NCBI RefSeq assembly: GCF_037137075.1
Contig: NZ_JBBBNV010000001.1
Location: 496,001-560,000, forward strand
Direction of reading: 5' to 3'
Origin: JBBBNV01 sp037137075
Lineage (GTDB): Bacteria > Bacillota > Bacilli > Paenibacillales > NBRC-103111
DNA: 64,000 nucleotides
Position numbers and translations under genes: made by a program
In this document: positions 32,764 through 41,744 of the stretch, piece after piece
Numbering within the stretch: the first letter of the stretch is position 1
How the letters are laid out: the number at the start of each line of letters is the position of its first letter
The notes under the pieces: model-generated
What the model was told of the DNA's origin: nothing
Databases searched by the model: none
What the model saw: only the letters and a program-made list of their open reading frames with translations

Positions 32764-33855
32764 TTACAAATGAACACTATAGTCATTTTGCCGCAGCAGC
32801 TTCAAGGCCCCGTCTGTATCGTGTTGATTGCGGAACGACAATCGAAGCACGCCGGGCACCTCTTCCCTGCTCTCGATGATGTGAATGTTGCTCAGATTAA
32901 TTCCGGCATCCCCCAGCAGGCTGGCGATATGCCCGATGATGCCCGGATGGTCCGGTACATCAACATAAATGTCAAAGAACGAGGTAAGCACGCCTTTACG
33001 GCGCTCAGGCAGCCCGCCGCGGAACACACCGGCTGATTGAAACGCCTTCGTAATTCCTTCGGCATCCGCACGCTCCAGCATTTCGGTAAAGCTGCTGATC
33101 TCCTTGTTCCAATCCTGCAGCAGCTTCAGGAGCACCTCACGGTTGCTGAGCAAAATATCGCGCCATACCATCGGTTCGCTGGATGCGATGCGCGTTATAT
33201 CGCGGAAGCCTCCGGCCGCCAAATATTGATACATTTCATTAGTCTCGTTGTAGCCGGCGATCTGATTGACCAGAGCCACCGCAATAATATGCGGCAGATG
33301 ACTTACAGCCCCGACAACCTCATCATGGAAATGAGGGTCCATCGACACCAGATGAGCTCGCGTATGCTTCAACAGCTCCTTCAAGCGGCCGGTCGCTTCC
33401 TCCGGCACCTTGTGATCGGGCGTCAGCACATAATAAGCATTTTCAAACAGCAGGGAGCTTGCCGCCTCAAGACCGGACTTCTCTTTCCCGGCCATCGGAT
33501 GCCCGCCGATAAAGTAGCTGCCCGGAAACGTCAGCTGAGAAGCCTGGTCGGCCAGCTTGCCTTTCGTGCTGCCCACGTCGGTGATGATGCAGCCCGGCTT
33601 AAGCGGCAGCCCCTGCAGCTCCTGAAGGTAATCCTTGAGTGTGCCTACCGGTGTGCACAAAAATATAAAGTCCGCATCCTGCGCGGCTTCTGAAATGGAC
33701 GTCGTGGCCTCATCCACCGCCTCACGCTCCAGCATGTTCCGGACGGATTGCTCGCGCGGGGAATGACCAACAACCCGCAAGCCCGGTTTGCCTTTAAAGC
33801 AAAGGGCCAGCGAGCCGCCAATGAGACCGACACCAAAAATGGCGATTTTGATCAT
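32764..33855 (-). CDS. tyrA: Prephenate dehydrogenase with ACT domain
   Basis: Makes 4-hydroxyphenylpyruvate from prephenate for tyrosine. The 363 residues comprise the Rossmann domain (IAIFGVGLIGGSLALCFKG at 4-22), catalytic-domain segments ITDVGSTKGKL, FIGGHPMAGKEKSGLEAA, HDEVVGAVSHLPHIIAVAL, and a C-terminal ACT domain from about 290 (DIYVDVPDHPGIIGHIASLL) for tyrosine feedback control. Last gene of the aromatic supra-operon here; B. subtilis continues with aroE, which is absent from this window. Confidence 0.96.
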   Translation of the reverse strand: MIKIAIFGVGLIGGSLALCFKGKPGLRVVGHSPREQSVRNMLEREAVDEATTSISEAAQDADFIFLCTPVGTLKDYLQELQGLPLKPGCIITDVGSTKGKLADQASQLTFPGSYFIGGHPMAGKEKSGLEAASSLLFENAYYVLTPDHKVPEEATGRLKELLKHTRAHLVSMDPHFHDEVVGAVSHLPHIIAVALVNQIAGYNETNEMYQYLAAGGFRDITRIASSEPMVWRDILLSNREVLLKLLQDWNKEISSFTEMLERADAEGITKAFQSAGVFRGGLPERRKGVLTSFFDIYVDVPDHPGIIGHIASLLGDAGINLSNIHIIESREEVPGVLRLSFRNQHDTDGALKLLRQNDYSVHL

Positions 33856-33873
33856 GTTATTCTCACTTTACCG

Positions 33874-33978
33874 TTAGTTTTTAGAAAACCTGCGTTCACG
33901 GAGGCTTTCCCGGCGGCCCGCTCCTTCCGGCCGCACATAGCCCGGAAAACTGCCGCTGAGTCCGCTTCCTGCACGCAT
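33874..33978 (-). CDS. Possible 34-aa small ORF between hisC and tyrA
   Basis: ATG at 33978, 8 bases after the hisC stop, opens a Gly/Arg-rich frame (MRAGSGLSGSFPGYVRPEGA at its start) ending just before the tyrA ribosome binding site. Its own site (AAAGAAG) is weak. Perhaps a leader-type peptide or chance. Confidence 0.2.
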   Translation of the reverse strand: MRAGSGLSGSFPGYVRPEGAGRRESLRERRFSKN

Positions 33979-33985
33979 GACTTCT

Positions 33986-35086
33986 TTAGGCTTGTACAGC
34001 CACTTCGTTTAGCACGTGGTCCAAAGCCTGAATAAACCTTTCATTTTGCTCCTGGCTGCCGATGGTTACCCGAATCATAGTCGGAAAATCAAGCGCATGC
34101 CCGCCGCGGACGATAAGACCTTGACGCAGCAGGGCATCAAATACATCCTTGGCCGGACGCTTGACATCAACCATAATAAAGTTGGCTGCCGTCGGATAGT
34201 AGAACAAGCCGCGTTGTTCAAACTGCTTCGTCAAATATTCGACGCCTTGGGCATTTTGCTCGCGGCATTCATTCACAAAATCTTGATCAGCCAGAGCCGC
34301 CAATGCAGCCGCCTGACCGAAACGGGAAGTATTGAAAGGTTCACGAACCTGATTAATAGCGTGAATCACCTGGCTGCTGCCGATGCCGTAACCGATGCGA
34401 AGCGAAGCCAGTCCGTAAATTTTGGAGAATGTGCGCAGCAGGATCAAATTCGGATACTGCTTCAGCAGCTCCAAACCGCGCGGATAATCCGATGTCGTGT
34501 TGTATTCATAGTACGCTTCATCCAAGACTACAAGCACGTCTTTAGAAACCTGTTTCAGGAAGGATTCAATCTCTTCATGTCCGAGCAGCGTGCCGGTCGG
34601 GTTATTCGGATTGCAAATCCATACGATTTTGGTGCGTTCGTTTACTTTGGCCAGCATAGCCGGAAGATCGTGAACACCGTCTTTTAACGGCACTTCAACC
34701 GCTGTCGCGTTCTCAATCTCCACATTGTGCTTATACTGCGGGAAGGTGTGCGTGGCCATGACGGTTTCATCGCCCTTCACCAAGTAAGCGCGGGCAATCA
34801 TCAGAATGACTTCATCAGAGCCGGCTCCAAAAATAATCTGGTTCGTATCTACGCCCGTAAACTTCGCCAGAGCAGCCGTCAATTGAACAGCGCCCCCGTC
34901 AGGATAAAGACTGGCGTTCTCGATTTCGGAGCGGATCGCTTCCTTCGCTTTTGGTGAGCACCCGAACGGGTTCTCATTGGAAGCCAGCTTGATAACTTCC
35001 TTCAAGCCCAGCTCTCGCTTCACCTCTTCAATCGGTTTCCCCGGCTGGTATACCGGCAAATGCATAATATTGGATTTCGGTTTCAT
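33986..35086 (-). CDS. hisC: Histidinol-phosphate / aromatic aminotransferase
   Basis: A PLP-dependent class I/II aminotransferase of 366 residues: KLASNENPFGCSPKA near the start, IIFGAGSDEVILMIARAY, WICNPNNPTGT, VVLDEAYYEY, and the PLP lysine in LRTFSKIYGLASLRIGYGIG. In B. subtilis the homologue serves both histidine and tyrosine/phenylalanine synthesis, and its place between trpA and tyrA suggests the same here. ATG at 35086 follows GGGAGG. Confidence 0.94.
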   Translation of the reverse strand: MKPKSNIMHLPVYQPGKPIEEVKRELGLKEVIKLASNENPFGCSPKAKEAIRSEIENASLYPDGGAVQLTAALAKFTGVDTNQIIFGAGSDEVILMIARAYLVKGDETVMATHTFPQYKHNVEIENATAVEVPLKDGVHDLPAMLAKVNERTKIVWICNPNNPTGTLLGHEEIESFLKQVSKDVLVVLDEAYYEYNTTSDYPRGLELLKQYPNLILLRTFSKIYGLASLRIGYGIGSSQVIHAINQVREPFNTSRFGQAAALAALADQDFVNECREQNAQGVEYLTKQFEQRGLFYYPTAANFIMVDVKRPAKDVFDALLRQGLIVRGGHALDFPTMIRVTIGSQEQNERFIQALDHVLNEVAVQA

Positions 35087-35113
35087 TTGTGCTGCTTCCT
35101 CCCGTCATGAAGT

Positions 35114-35920
35114 CTATCCTTTAAATGTACCCACAAATTGCCGGATTTGCAAGAGCGCCGTTTCTCTTGTCGCTGGGTCAGCCAGCTGCGGCAGCACTTC
35201 TTCGATTTGACGGACAATCGCGCTGCCCACCACTACCCCATCGCAAGTACCGCTAAATTTCCGGAACTGCTCCTGATTGGAGATACCGAAGCCAATGGCA
35301 ATCGGCAGGCTTGTCGCTTCCTTGACAGTTTTCAGGAAATCATCAATACCGCTGTAGAACTCCGAACGGACACCTGTCACGCCTAAGGAGGAGACGCAGT
35401 ACACAAATCCGGTCGCCTGGGCTGAGATAGCCGTAATCCGGGCATGCGATGTCGGTGCCACAAGCGGAATCAGATGAATATTGTATTGTACCGCAAGCTT
35501 CCGTACAGGACCATCCTCTTCCAAGGGCAAATCAGGAATAATCATCCCGCTGATTTCATTTTGCTTCAGTAGCTCGAAAAAGTTCTCCAGCCCAAGCTGA
35601 AGCACCGGATTGTAATAAGTAAAAAGCACAAACGGCAGTGTCACGCCCTCTTCACGAGCCCGCTTGGCCGTCTCCATACAATCACGGATCGTGATTTTGT
35701 GCTGAAGAGCCCGCTGGCTGGCACGTTGAATGACTGGACCGTCAGCCAGCGGATCGGAATACGGCACGCCAAGCTCTACAATATCCGCTCCGGCCGCTTC
35801 CAGCTGTTTAATAATTTCCACGGAGGTTGCTGTATCCGGGTCACCGATTGTAATAAAAGGAATTAGTGCGGTTTGCCGCTGCTCGCGCAGCTGGCTGAAT
35901 TTCAAATCAATGGCGTTCAC
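35114..35920 (-). CDS. trpA: Tryptophan synthase alpha subunit
   Basis: A TIM-barrel subunit that releases indole from indole-3-glycerol phosphate. Seen: FITIGDPDTATSVEIIKQLE, ADIVELGVPYSDPLADGPVI with catalytic Glu and Asp, GMIIPDLPLEEDG, and the C-terminal IGFGISNQEQF phosphate site. GTG at 35920 lies 7-8 nt after GGGAGG; a GTG at 35929 touches that site. The start overlaps the trpB stop by 14 nt. Confidence 0.96.
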   Translation of the reverse strand: MNAIDLKFSQLREQRQTALIPFITIGDPDTATSVEIIKQLEAAGADIVELGVPYSDPLADGPVIQRASQRALQHKITIRDCMETAKRAREEGVTLPFVLFTYYNPVLQLGLENFFELLKQNEISGMIIPDLPLEEDGPVRKLAVQYNIHLIPLVAPTSHARITAISAQATGFVYCVSSLGVTGVRSEFYSGIDDFLKTVKEATSLPIAIGFGISNQEQFRKFSGTCDGVVVGSAIVRQIEEVLPQLADPATRETALLQIRQFVGTFKG

Positions 35921-37112
35921 CGGATTCACCTCCCAAATATGTCATCACCGATTCCATATCTTTATCGCCGCGGCCGGACAGGCTCACAACAATAACTTGA
36001 TCCGGCTTCATGGTTGGAGCCAATTTCAGCGTGTGTGCGATCGCATGCGAGCTTTCCAAGGCTGGAATAATGCCTTCTGTCTGGCTGAGGCGTTTTAGAG
36101 CATCAAGCGCTTCCTGATCCGTAACCGGAACATACTCCGCACGCCCGCTATCCTTCAAATAGGAATGCTCCGGGCCGATACCCGGGTAGTCCAGACCCGC
36201 GGAGATAGAATGCGCCTCCTGTACTTGCCCATAATCATCCTGAAGCAAATAGCTCAGCGATCCCTGGAATACACCAGGACGCCCCATAGTCATCGTTGCC
36301 GCATGCTTGTCGGTCTCGACGCCTTTACCCGCAGCTTCAACTCCAATCAGCCTGACGCCTTCATCCCCAACAAACGGATAAAACATCCCGATGGCATTGC
36401 TGCCGCCGCCAACGCAAGCAACTACGGCATCGGGCAGCCGCCCAAGCAGCTCCTGAATTTGCTGGCGGGACTCGTCGCCGATAATGCGCTGGAAGTCGCG
36501 GACCATCATCGGATATGGGTGTGGTCCGGTAGCGGAGCCAAGAATATAGAACGTATCATCGACATGGCTTACCCAATAACGAAGCGCCTCGTTGCACGCA
36601 TCCTTCAGCGTTTTGGTACCCGAGGTCACCGGAACAACCTCAGCCCCAAGCAGCTTCATCCGGAAAACATTCAGCTGTTGACGGCGAGTGTCCTCTTCCC
36701 CCATAAACACCTTGCATTCCATGCCGAACAAAGCAGCGACGGTAGCTGAAGCTACACCGTGCTGGCCGGCTCCCGTTTCTGCGATAACCTTCGTTTTTCC
36801 CATCCGTTTGGCAAGCAGCGCTTGACCGATGGCATTGTTGATTTTGTGCGCGCCGGTATGGTTCAGGTCTTCCCGCTTCAAATAAATTTGCGCTCCGCCA
36901 AGCTGCTCGCTTAAGCGCCGGGCATAATAAAGAGGCGTTGGACGCCCCGAGTATTCCACCAGCAATTCCCGGATTTCTGACTGAAACGCCGGGTCCTGTG
37001 AATGCTCTTTGTACGCCTGCTCCAGCTCCAGCAGCGCATTCATGAGTGTTTCCGGCACATACCGGCCGCCGAAGGGACCGAATCGGCCATACTGATCTGG
37101 TACATTAGTCAT
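35907..37112 (-). CDS. trpB: Tryptophan synthase beta subunit
   Basis: PLP enzyme joining indole and serine. 401 residues with GRFGPFGGRYVPETLM at the N-terminus, LKREDLNHTGAHKINNAIGQ with the PLP lysine, AETGAGQHGVASATVAALFG and the phosphate-binding VGGGSNAIGMFYPF. Overlaps trpF by 8 nt and trpA by 14 nt, consistent with coupled synthesis of the alpha-beta complex. Confidence 0.98.
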   Translation of the reverse strand: MTNVPDQYGRFGPFGGRYVPETLMNALLELEQAYKEHSQDPAFQSEIRELLVEYSGRPTPLYYARRLSEQLGGAQIYLKREDLNHTGAHKINNAIGQALLAKRMGKTKVIAETGAGQHGVASATVAALFGMECKVFMGEEDTRRQQLNVFRMKLLGAEVVPVTSGTKTLKDACNEALRYWVSHVDDTFYILGSATGPHPYPMMVRDFQRIIGDESRQQIQELLGRLPDAVVACVGGGSNAIGMFYPFVGDEGVRLIGVEAAGKGVETDKHAATMTMGRPGVFQGSLSYLLQDDYGQVQEAHSISAGLDYPGIGPEHSYLKDSGRAEYVPVTDQEALDALKRLSQTEGIIPALESSHAIAHTLKLAPTMKPDQVIVVSLSGRGDKDMESVMTYLGGESGERH

Positions 37113-37800
37113 TGCGCTTCACCCTTTTCACAAAAGACATAATTTTGTTCATATCCTTGCTGCCATCCGTTTCCACCCCACTGGACACATCGACCCCATC
37201 CGGGCTGAAGTTATCCAGCAGACCTCCAACATTGTCCGCATTCAGGCCGCCCGCCACGATAAGCTCAAGCCCATGTGCTACGGCGATTCGCTTATACAGC
37301 GGGATAATGTCCCAATGAAACGTTTTGCCGCTGCCCCCGCCATACACCGGATCATGAGTATCCAGCAAAATAGTGTCCACAGCGCCGGCATAAGCCGCAA
37401 GCAGCTTGTCAATCTCCGCCTCGCTGCGGGCCTCCGTCTGCTGTATGGACAGCACTTTAAAAACACGGACCGGAAAAGCGGCCTTGATTCGGCCGCATAG
37501 CTCCGCTGATTCGCCACCATGCAGTTGCACCACATCCAGCGGCGCCACCTGCAGCAGGCTCGCCAGCTCTTCCTCTGTCGTATCAACGAACACGCCCACA
37601 CTCAAAGGGCGACCGGAAGCATCCGCCCGGTATGCGCGGATTCGCTTAATCCACGGCGCAGCCTCGGCAGGCTGCACCTGGCGTTTGCTCCGTGCAAATA
37701 CAAAGCCGATATAATCCACATCCAGCTTCAGCAAGCCCTCAAGCGTAGCGTCATCCTTAATGCCGCATATTTTAACCTTCACCGGAGAAGCGCTTGTCAT
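37105..37800 (-). CDS. trpF: Phosphoribosylanthranilate isomerase
   Basis: A TIM-barrel Amadori isomerase, about 231 residues: VKVKICGIKDDATLEGLLKL with the catalytic cysteine, YIGFVFARSKRQV, VDVVQLHGGESAE-type segment VVQLHG, the catalytic Asp in ILLDTHDPVYGGGSGKTFHW, and LIVAGGLNADNVGGLL. ATG at 37800 is preferred; GTG at 37809 would lie inside trpC too close to GGAG. Confidence 0.95.
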   Translation of the reverse strand: MTSASPVKVKICGIKDDATLEGLLKLDVDYIGFVFARSKRQVQPAEAAPWIKRIRAYRADASGRPLSVGVFVDTTEEELASLLQVAPLDVVQLHGGESAELCGRIKAAFPVRVFKVLSIQQTEARSEAEIDKLLAAYAGAVDTILLDTHDPVYGGGSGKTFHWDIIPLYKRIAVAHGLELIVAGGLNADNVGGLLDNFSPDGVDVSSGVETDGSKDMNKIMSFVKRVKRND

Positions 37801-37805
37801 CCCGC

Positions 37806-38612
37806 TCACACTCCAGTCGGAACTGGCCCTAGCAGATCTACCACAGCGGCGCCCACATCATCCTTACGCATTAAGCTTTCCCCGACGAGAATACCATCTG
37901 ATCCTACGGATTGCAAATACGCCACATCCTCCGGCGTAGATACGCCGCTTTCACTTATCGCAGTAATGCCCCGATTTCCGGGGATACGTCCAATCAGCTT
38001 CTCCGTTGTTTGGATGTCAGTCACAAATGTTTGCAGATTCCGGTTGTTGATCCCGATGAGCGTCGCGTCCAGTTCAAGCACACGATCCAGCTCCGCTTCA
38101 TCGTGCACCTCAACGAGCACATCCAGTCCGATAGCCTTCGCTTCTTGATGGAACAGGCGCAGCTCATCCGTAGTTAGTATCGCCGCAATCAGCAAAATGG
38201 CATCCGCACCAAGCGTTCGCGCCTCGTAAATTTGGTGCACGTCAATCGTGAAGTCCTTGCGCAGCAAGGGAACTCGAACCGCCTCACGGATAGCGCTTAA
38301 GTATTCGTTCTTTCCTTGAAAATACTGCTCGTCTGTCAGCACGGAAATACAATCTGTTCCGGCTGACGCATACGCCTTGGCAAGCTCAACCGGATGGAAA
38401 TCCGGGCGAATGAGCCCTTTGGAGGGGGAAGCCTTTTTCACTTCCGCAATCAGGCCGATTTGCCGCTTCCGGCCGTCTTGCTTCAGTGACGCTTCAAAGC
38501 CTAGACATGCCGGCATGGAAGCAATCTGCTTCTCCAGCGCGCCAAGCGGTGTCGTCAGCTTCAGATGATCAACCTCGCTTCGTTTCGTAGCCACAATTCG
38601 GTCAAGATACAT
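37806..38612 (-). CDS. trpC: Indole-3-glycerol-phosphate synthase
   Basis: Ring-closing TIM-barrel enzyme, 268 residues: LIAEVKKASPSKGLIRPDFH, VLTDEQYFQGKNEYL, VPLLRKDFTIDVHQIYEART with the general-acid lysine, IGINNRNLQTF and AISESGVSTPEDV. ATG at 38612 follows GGAGCGATGAAAC and overlaps the end of trpD by 11 nt. Confidence 0.97.
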   Translation of the reverse strand: MYLDRIVATKRSEVDHLKLTTPLGALEKQIASMPACLGFEASLKQDGRKRQIGLIAEVKKASPSKGLIRPDFHPVELAKAYASAGTDCISVLTDEQYFQGKNEYLSAIREAVRVPLLRKDFTIDVHQIYEARTLGADAILLIAAILTTDELRLFHQEAKAIGLDVLVEVHDEAELDRVLELDATLIGINNRNLQTFVTDIQTTEKLIGRIPGNRGITAISESGVSTPEDVAYLQSVGSDGILVGESLMRKDDVGAAVVDLLGPVPTGV

Positions 38613-39642
38613 GTTTCATCGCTCCTGTATATCGGGCCAGCTGCTCCAGCTTCTCCTGCGCTTTCCCCGAGTCAATTATATCTGCTGCCATCTTGATTCC
38701 TTCCTGCAGCGTGGCTGCGCGGTCCGCCACATAGAAGCACGCGCCGCTGTTAGCCAGCAAAATGTCGCGCGGTGCCCCCCGTTCGCCCGAGAAAATACGG
38801 CGAATCATATCTGCATTATGAGCCGCATCCCCGCCAACGACAGCGGACAAGGAATGACTGCGGAGTCCCAATTCATCCGGTGTCACAATAAACGTCTGAA
38901 TATCGCCGTTTTTCAGCTCTGTGATTTGGGTCGGCGCTGAGATGCTGATTTCATCCAGTCCGTCCAGACTGCCGACGACGAGCCCTCGTTTCAGCCCAAG
39001 CAGCCGCAGCACGTGTGCAATCTGTTCCGTCCGCGTACGGTCAAAAATGCCAAGCAGCTGGCGATCCGCCGCCGCAGGATTCGTAAGCGGCCCAAGCAGA
39101 TTGAACACGGTCCGAATTCCGATTTCCTTACGCGGGCCCGCCGCATGCTTCATCGATTGATGAAACAGCTGGGCAAACATAAAGCAAATGCCGACTTCCT
39201 TCAAGCAGCGGGCAGCCTGCTCTTGTGTCAATTCAATATGAACCCCCAGCGCTTCTAGAACATCAGCACTGCCGCTTTTGCTAGACATCGCCCGGTTCCC
39301 ATGCTTGGCTACTCGAATGCCGCCCGCTGCGGCCACAAGCGCCGAGGCAGTGGAAATGTTAAACGTATCCGCTCCGTCGCCGCCCGTTCCGCATGTATCC
39401 AGCAAATGCTGCTGCTCGGCTTCCACCCGGCTCGCCTTGCTCCGCATCGTTTCGGCAAAGCCGGCGATTTCCTCAATCGTTTCCCCTTTCATCCGCAGCG
39501 CCGTCATCAGGCTGCCGATTTGAGCGGAGGTTGCTTCGCCTTCCATAATAAAGGACATAACATCCCGTGCTTCCTGCTGTGATAAATGGTTTCCGCTGAC
39601 GACCTGTGAGATGGCCTGCTGCAGGGTCATTTTGCTATGCAT
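38602..39642 (-). CDS. trpD: Anthranilate phosphoribosyltransferase
   Basis: Transfers phosphoribose from PRPP to anthranilate. 346 residues with the PRPP-binding DTCGTGGDGADTFNISTASA, VAKHGNRAMSSKSGSADVLE, and RTVFNLLGPLTNPA. The glutamine amidotransferase partner TrpG is not fused and not present here; in B. subtilis it is encoded in the folate operon (pabA). Confidence 0.97.
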   Translation of the reverse strand: MHSKMTLQQAISQVVSGNHLSQQEARDVMSFIMEGEATSAQIGSLMTALRMKGETIEEIAGFAETMRSKASRVEAEQQHLLDTCGTGGDGADTFNISTASALVAAAGGIRVAKHGNRAMSSKSGSADVLEALGVHIELTQEQAARCLKEVGICFMFAQLFHQSMKHAAGPRKEIGIRTVFNLLGPLTNPAAADRQLLGIFDRTRTEQIAHVLRLLGLKRGLVVGSLDGLDEISISAPTQITELKNGDIQTFIVTPDELGLRSHSLSAVVGGDAAHNADMIRRIFSGERGAPRDILLANSGACFYVADRAATLQEGIKMAADIIDSGKAQEKLEQLARYTGAMKHVS

Positions 39643-39666
39643 TTCCGTTTCCCCTTTCTTCCCGGC

Positions 39667-41202
39667 TTACATGTAATCCGAATTGATAACTCTCGCTTCC
39701 TGAACCGTAGTAGGAAAAATCGCTTCCGCTGTCCGGACAGATACCAGCAGCGCTTTGGCCTTGTTGACTGTTTCCTCGTACTCCTTCTCGGGAACAGAAT
39801 CCCATACAATCCCTGCGCCAGCCTGCACATAGGCTTTGCCGTTTTTGAAAATCAAGGTGCGGATCGTGATGCAAGTATTCAAATTGCCGGAGAAGCCAAG
39901 ATAACCGATCGCACCCGCGTAAGCGCCTCTGGCCTCTTTTTCCAAGTCGGCGATAATTTCCATCGCTCTCAGCTTCGGGGCGCCGGAAACCGTACCTGCG
40001 GGGAGACACGAAATAAACGCATCAAAGAAATCCTTATCCTGACGGAGCTTACCGGAAACGTTCGATACAATGTGCATCACGTGAGAATAACGCTCAATCT
40101 GCATATAGGAATCGCATTTGACGGAGCCGAATTCGGACACCCGGCCAATATCATTGCGTCCCAGGTCGACCAGCATCAGATGCTCCGCACGTTCCTTCTC
40201 ATCGGCGAGCAGCTCCTTCTCCAGCTGCAAATCCTCTTCCACGGTCGATCCGCGCGGCCGCGTGCCTGCGATCGGTCTCGTCTCCACCTTCCCGTTGTCG
40301 ACCTTCACCAGCGCTTCCGGCGAGCTGCCGACGATAACCTCATCATCCAGCTTCAAGTAATACAGATAAGGGGAAGGGTTCATCATCCGCAGCACCCGGT
40401 ACACCTTGAGCGGCGAAATCTCGGTATCGATATGAAAGCGCTGGGACAGCACAACCTGGAATATGTCCCCCGCGCGAATATATTCTTTGGATTTAATTAC
40501 ATTGTCAATGAACTGCTCTTTGGTCAAATTCGATTGAACATCGCCAAGCTCCACCTTGTTCGGAAGCGGTGCAGCGGCACTGGCCATTGCGACCGGCTTG
40601 CTGATGCGTTCAATGGTCGCATCAATTTTGCAGCAGGCGGTTTGATATGCCGCGGCAATATCGCTATCGGTAGCAAAAGGCGGAATATGCACGTTGGCGA
40701 TGACCTTCATCTGCTGCTTGAAGTGGTCAAATACGATAATCTGGTCACAGAACATGAAATGAATGTCATCGGTCTGCATATCGTCGATACGATGAGGCGG
40801 AAGCTTCTCGTAATATTGCAGCAAATCGTAACCGAAAAATCCGATAGCCCCTCCGGTAAACGGCGGCATCTCCGGCAGGGACGGGCTTGTATAAGAACGA
40901 AGATACGCCTTAAGCAGCTCTAAAGGCTTTTCATCATGAACCTTTTTCGTTCCTTCGACCTCCACTTCCATCCGTCCGTTCTTCCCCCGGATAATCAGGA
41001 ACGGATCGGTGCCGATGAAGGAATACCGGCCCCACTGGGCACCGCCCTCCACACTTTCCAGCAAGAACGCGCGCTGATCCTCATAGAAATGCTGGAATAC
41101 GCGAATCGGCGTTTCGGTATCCGCCAGCAGGTGACGGACAACCGGGATCAGATTATACTGCCTGGACAAGCGGATAATTTCATTCAGCTCCGGTGTGTAC
41201 AT
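39667..41202 (-). CDS. trpE: Anthranilate synthase component I
   Basis: Converts chorismate and ammonia to anthranilate. About 511 residues: N-terminal feedback domain with SFLLESVEGGAQWGRYSF-like RAFLLESVEGGAQWGRYSFI, then the chorismate domain IRAGDIFQVVLSQRF, NPSPYLYYLKLDDEVIVGSS, ETRPIAGTRPRGSTVEED, HIVSNVSGKL and GTVSGAPKLRAMEII. ATG at 41202 follows AAAGGAGAG; the frame opens at TTG 41223 without a site. First gene of the trp operon, behind a TRAP-controlled leader. Confidence 0.97.
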   Translation of the reverse strand: MYTPELNEIIRLSRQYNLIPVVRHLLADTETPIRVFQHFYEDQRAFLLESVEGGAQWGRYSFIGTDPFLIIRGKNGRMEVEVEGTKKVHDEKPLELLKAYLRSYTSPSLPEMPPFTGGAIGFFGYDLLQYYEKLPPHRIDDMQTDDIHFMFCDQIIVFDHFKQQMKVIANVHIPPFATDSDIAAAYQTACCKIDATIERISKPVAMASAAAPLPNKVELGDVQSNLTKEQFIDNVIKSKEYIRAGDIFQVVLSQRFHIDTEISPLKVYRVLRMMNPSPYLYYLKLDDEVIVGSSPEALVKVDNGKVETRPIAGTRPRGSTVEEDLQLEKELLADEKERAEHLMLVDLGRNDIGRVSEFGSVKCDSYMQIERYSHVMHIVSNVSGKLRQDKDFFDAFISCLPAGTVSGAPKLRAMEIIADLEKEARGAYAGAIGYLGFSGNLNTCITIRTLIFKNGKAYVQAGAGIVWDSVPEKEYEETVNKAKALLVSVRTAEAIFPTTVQEARVINSDYM

Positions 41203-41258
41203 TGGCAATCTCTCCTTTAACAAATTTGATTGTTTGCAGCAGCAGGCGAGACACCAGA

Positions 41259-41301
41259 TAAACGGCTCCTTTTACTATTCCCGGGGACCCGGCGCCGTTT
41301 A
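41259..41301 (-). promoter_or_regulatory. Hairpin in the trpE untranslated region
   Basis: TAAACGGC pairs with GCCGTTTA around a 27-base loop that itself contains a CCGGG/CCCGG element. It lies about 57-100 nt before the trpE start. It may affect translation of read-through transcripts. Confidence 0.4.
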
Positions 41302-41418
41302 TACGATTTTTTCGAGCCTCAGGCAGAAGCGCGGCGTTCCACACGTACCGTTTCAACCAGCTCAAGCGTTCTAACCGCTTATCTGCTGGTTAAATCACGT
41401 CTAGTTACTGTGGTCGCT

Positions 41419-41452
41419 TTGGACAAGCTCCAGCATTGGACAAGGTCCAGCA
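41419..41452. repeat. Two tandem 17-bp repeats in the trpE leader
   Basis: TTGGACAAGCTCCAGCA and TTGGACAAGGTCCAGCA lie head to tail, differing at one base, between the trp attenuator and trpE. Confidence 0.85.
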
Positions 41453-41456
41453 CAGT

Positions 41457-41485
41457 AAAAAAACCTCTACCGCGAAGTAGAGGTT
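41457..41485 (-). terminator. trp attenuator terminator
   Basis: AACCTCTAC pairs with GTAGAGGTT around a TTCGCG tip, followed by T7 on the minus strand. The CTCTACT in its 5' arm is complementary to AGTAGAG inside the TRAP site (41608-41614), giving the expected antiterminator alternative. Confidence 0.92.
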
Positions 41486-41591
41486 GTATGGGCAAACGAT
41501 GACAACAGTACCTATTATGTGCCAATATGGACACGAAAATAACGGTACCAAATTATAGCCAACGACAAATAAACCTTTCGTTTGGCAAACG

Positions 41592-41664
41592 CTCATCTCT
41601 GCTCAGGCTCTACTCTTCTCATCTTGGCTCAAACACTCAGTCTCACTACTCTAACTCTCAGCTA
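41592..41664 (-). promoter_or_regulatory. TRAP (MtrB) binding site in the trp leader RNA
   Basis: The minus strand holds 13 GAG or TAG triplets in 73 bases, mostly separated by 2-3 bases: three TAG among the first four, then a run of GAG, one more TAG and three final GAG. The B. subtilis trp leader has 11 such triplets for the 11-subunit TRAP ring. Tryptophan-bound TRAP would cover the AGTAGAG element and favour the terminator at 41457-41485. Confidence 0.93.
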
Positions 41665-41679
41665 AAATAACTTGATTAC

Positions 41680-41708
41680 ACTATACAATAAGTGCTGTTT
41701 GCGGTCAA
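41680..41708 (-). promoter_or_regulatory. Sigma-A promoter of the trp operon
   Basis: TTGACC, 17-base spacer, TATAGT, just upstream of the TRAP site and immediately after aroH, so trp genes can be read from here and by read-through from aroC. Confidence 0.88.
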
Positions 41709-41744
41709 CTTAAACTTGCTTTCCTTGCTTTCCACAAAGACCGA

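Noticed and set aside
32591..32773. A 60-codon plus-strand frame across the small RNA region
   Set aside because: It reads through the sRNA terminator and both cre-like sites in antisense, has no ribosome binding site and no conservation signal visible.
39637..40923. A 428-codon open frame on the plus strand
   Set aside because: Antisense to trpE with low-quality composition; no ribosome binding site or family.
41224..41708. A T-box in the trp leader
   Set aside because: No T-box core sequence; the GAG/TAG repeats and the presence of mtrB point to TRAP.
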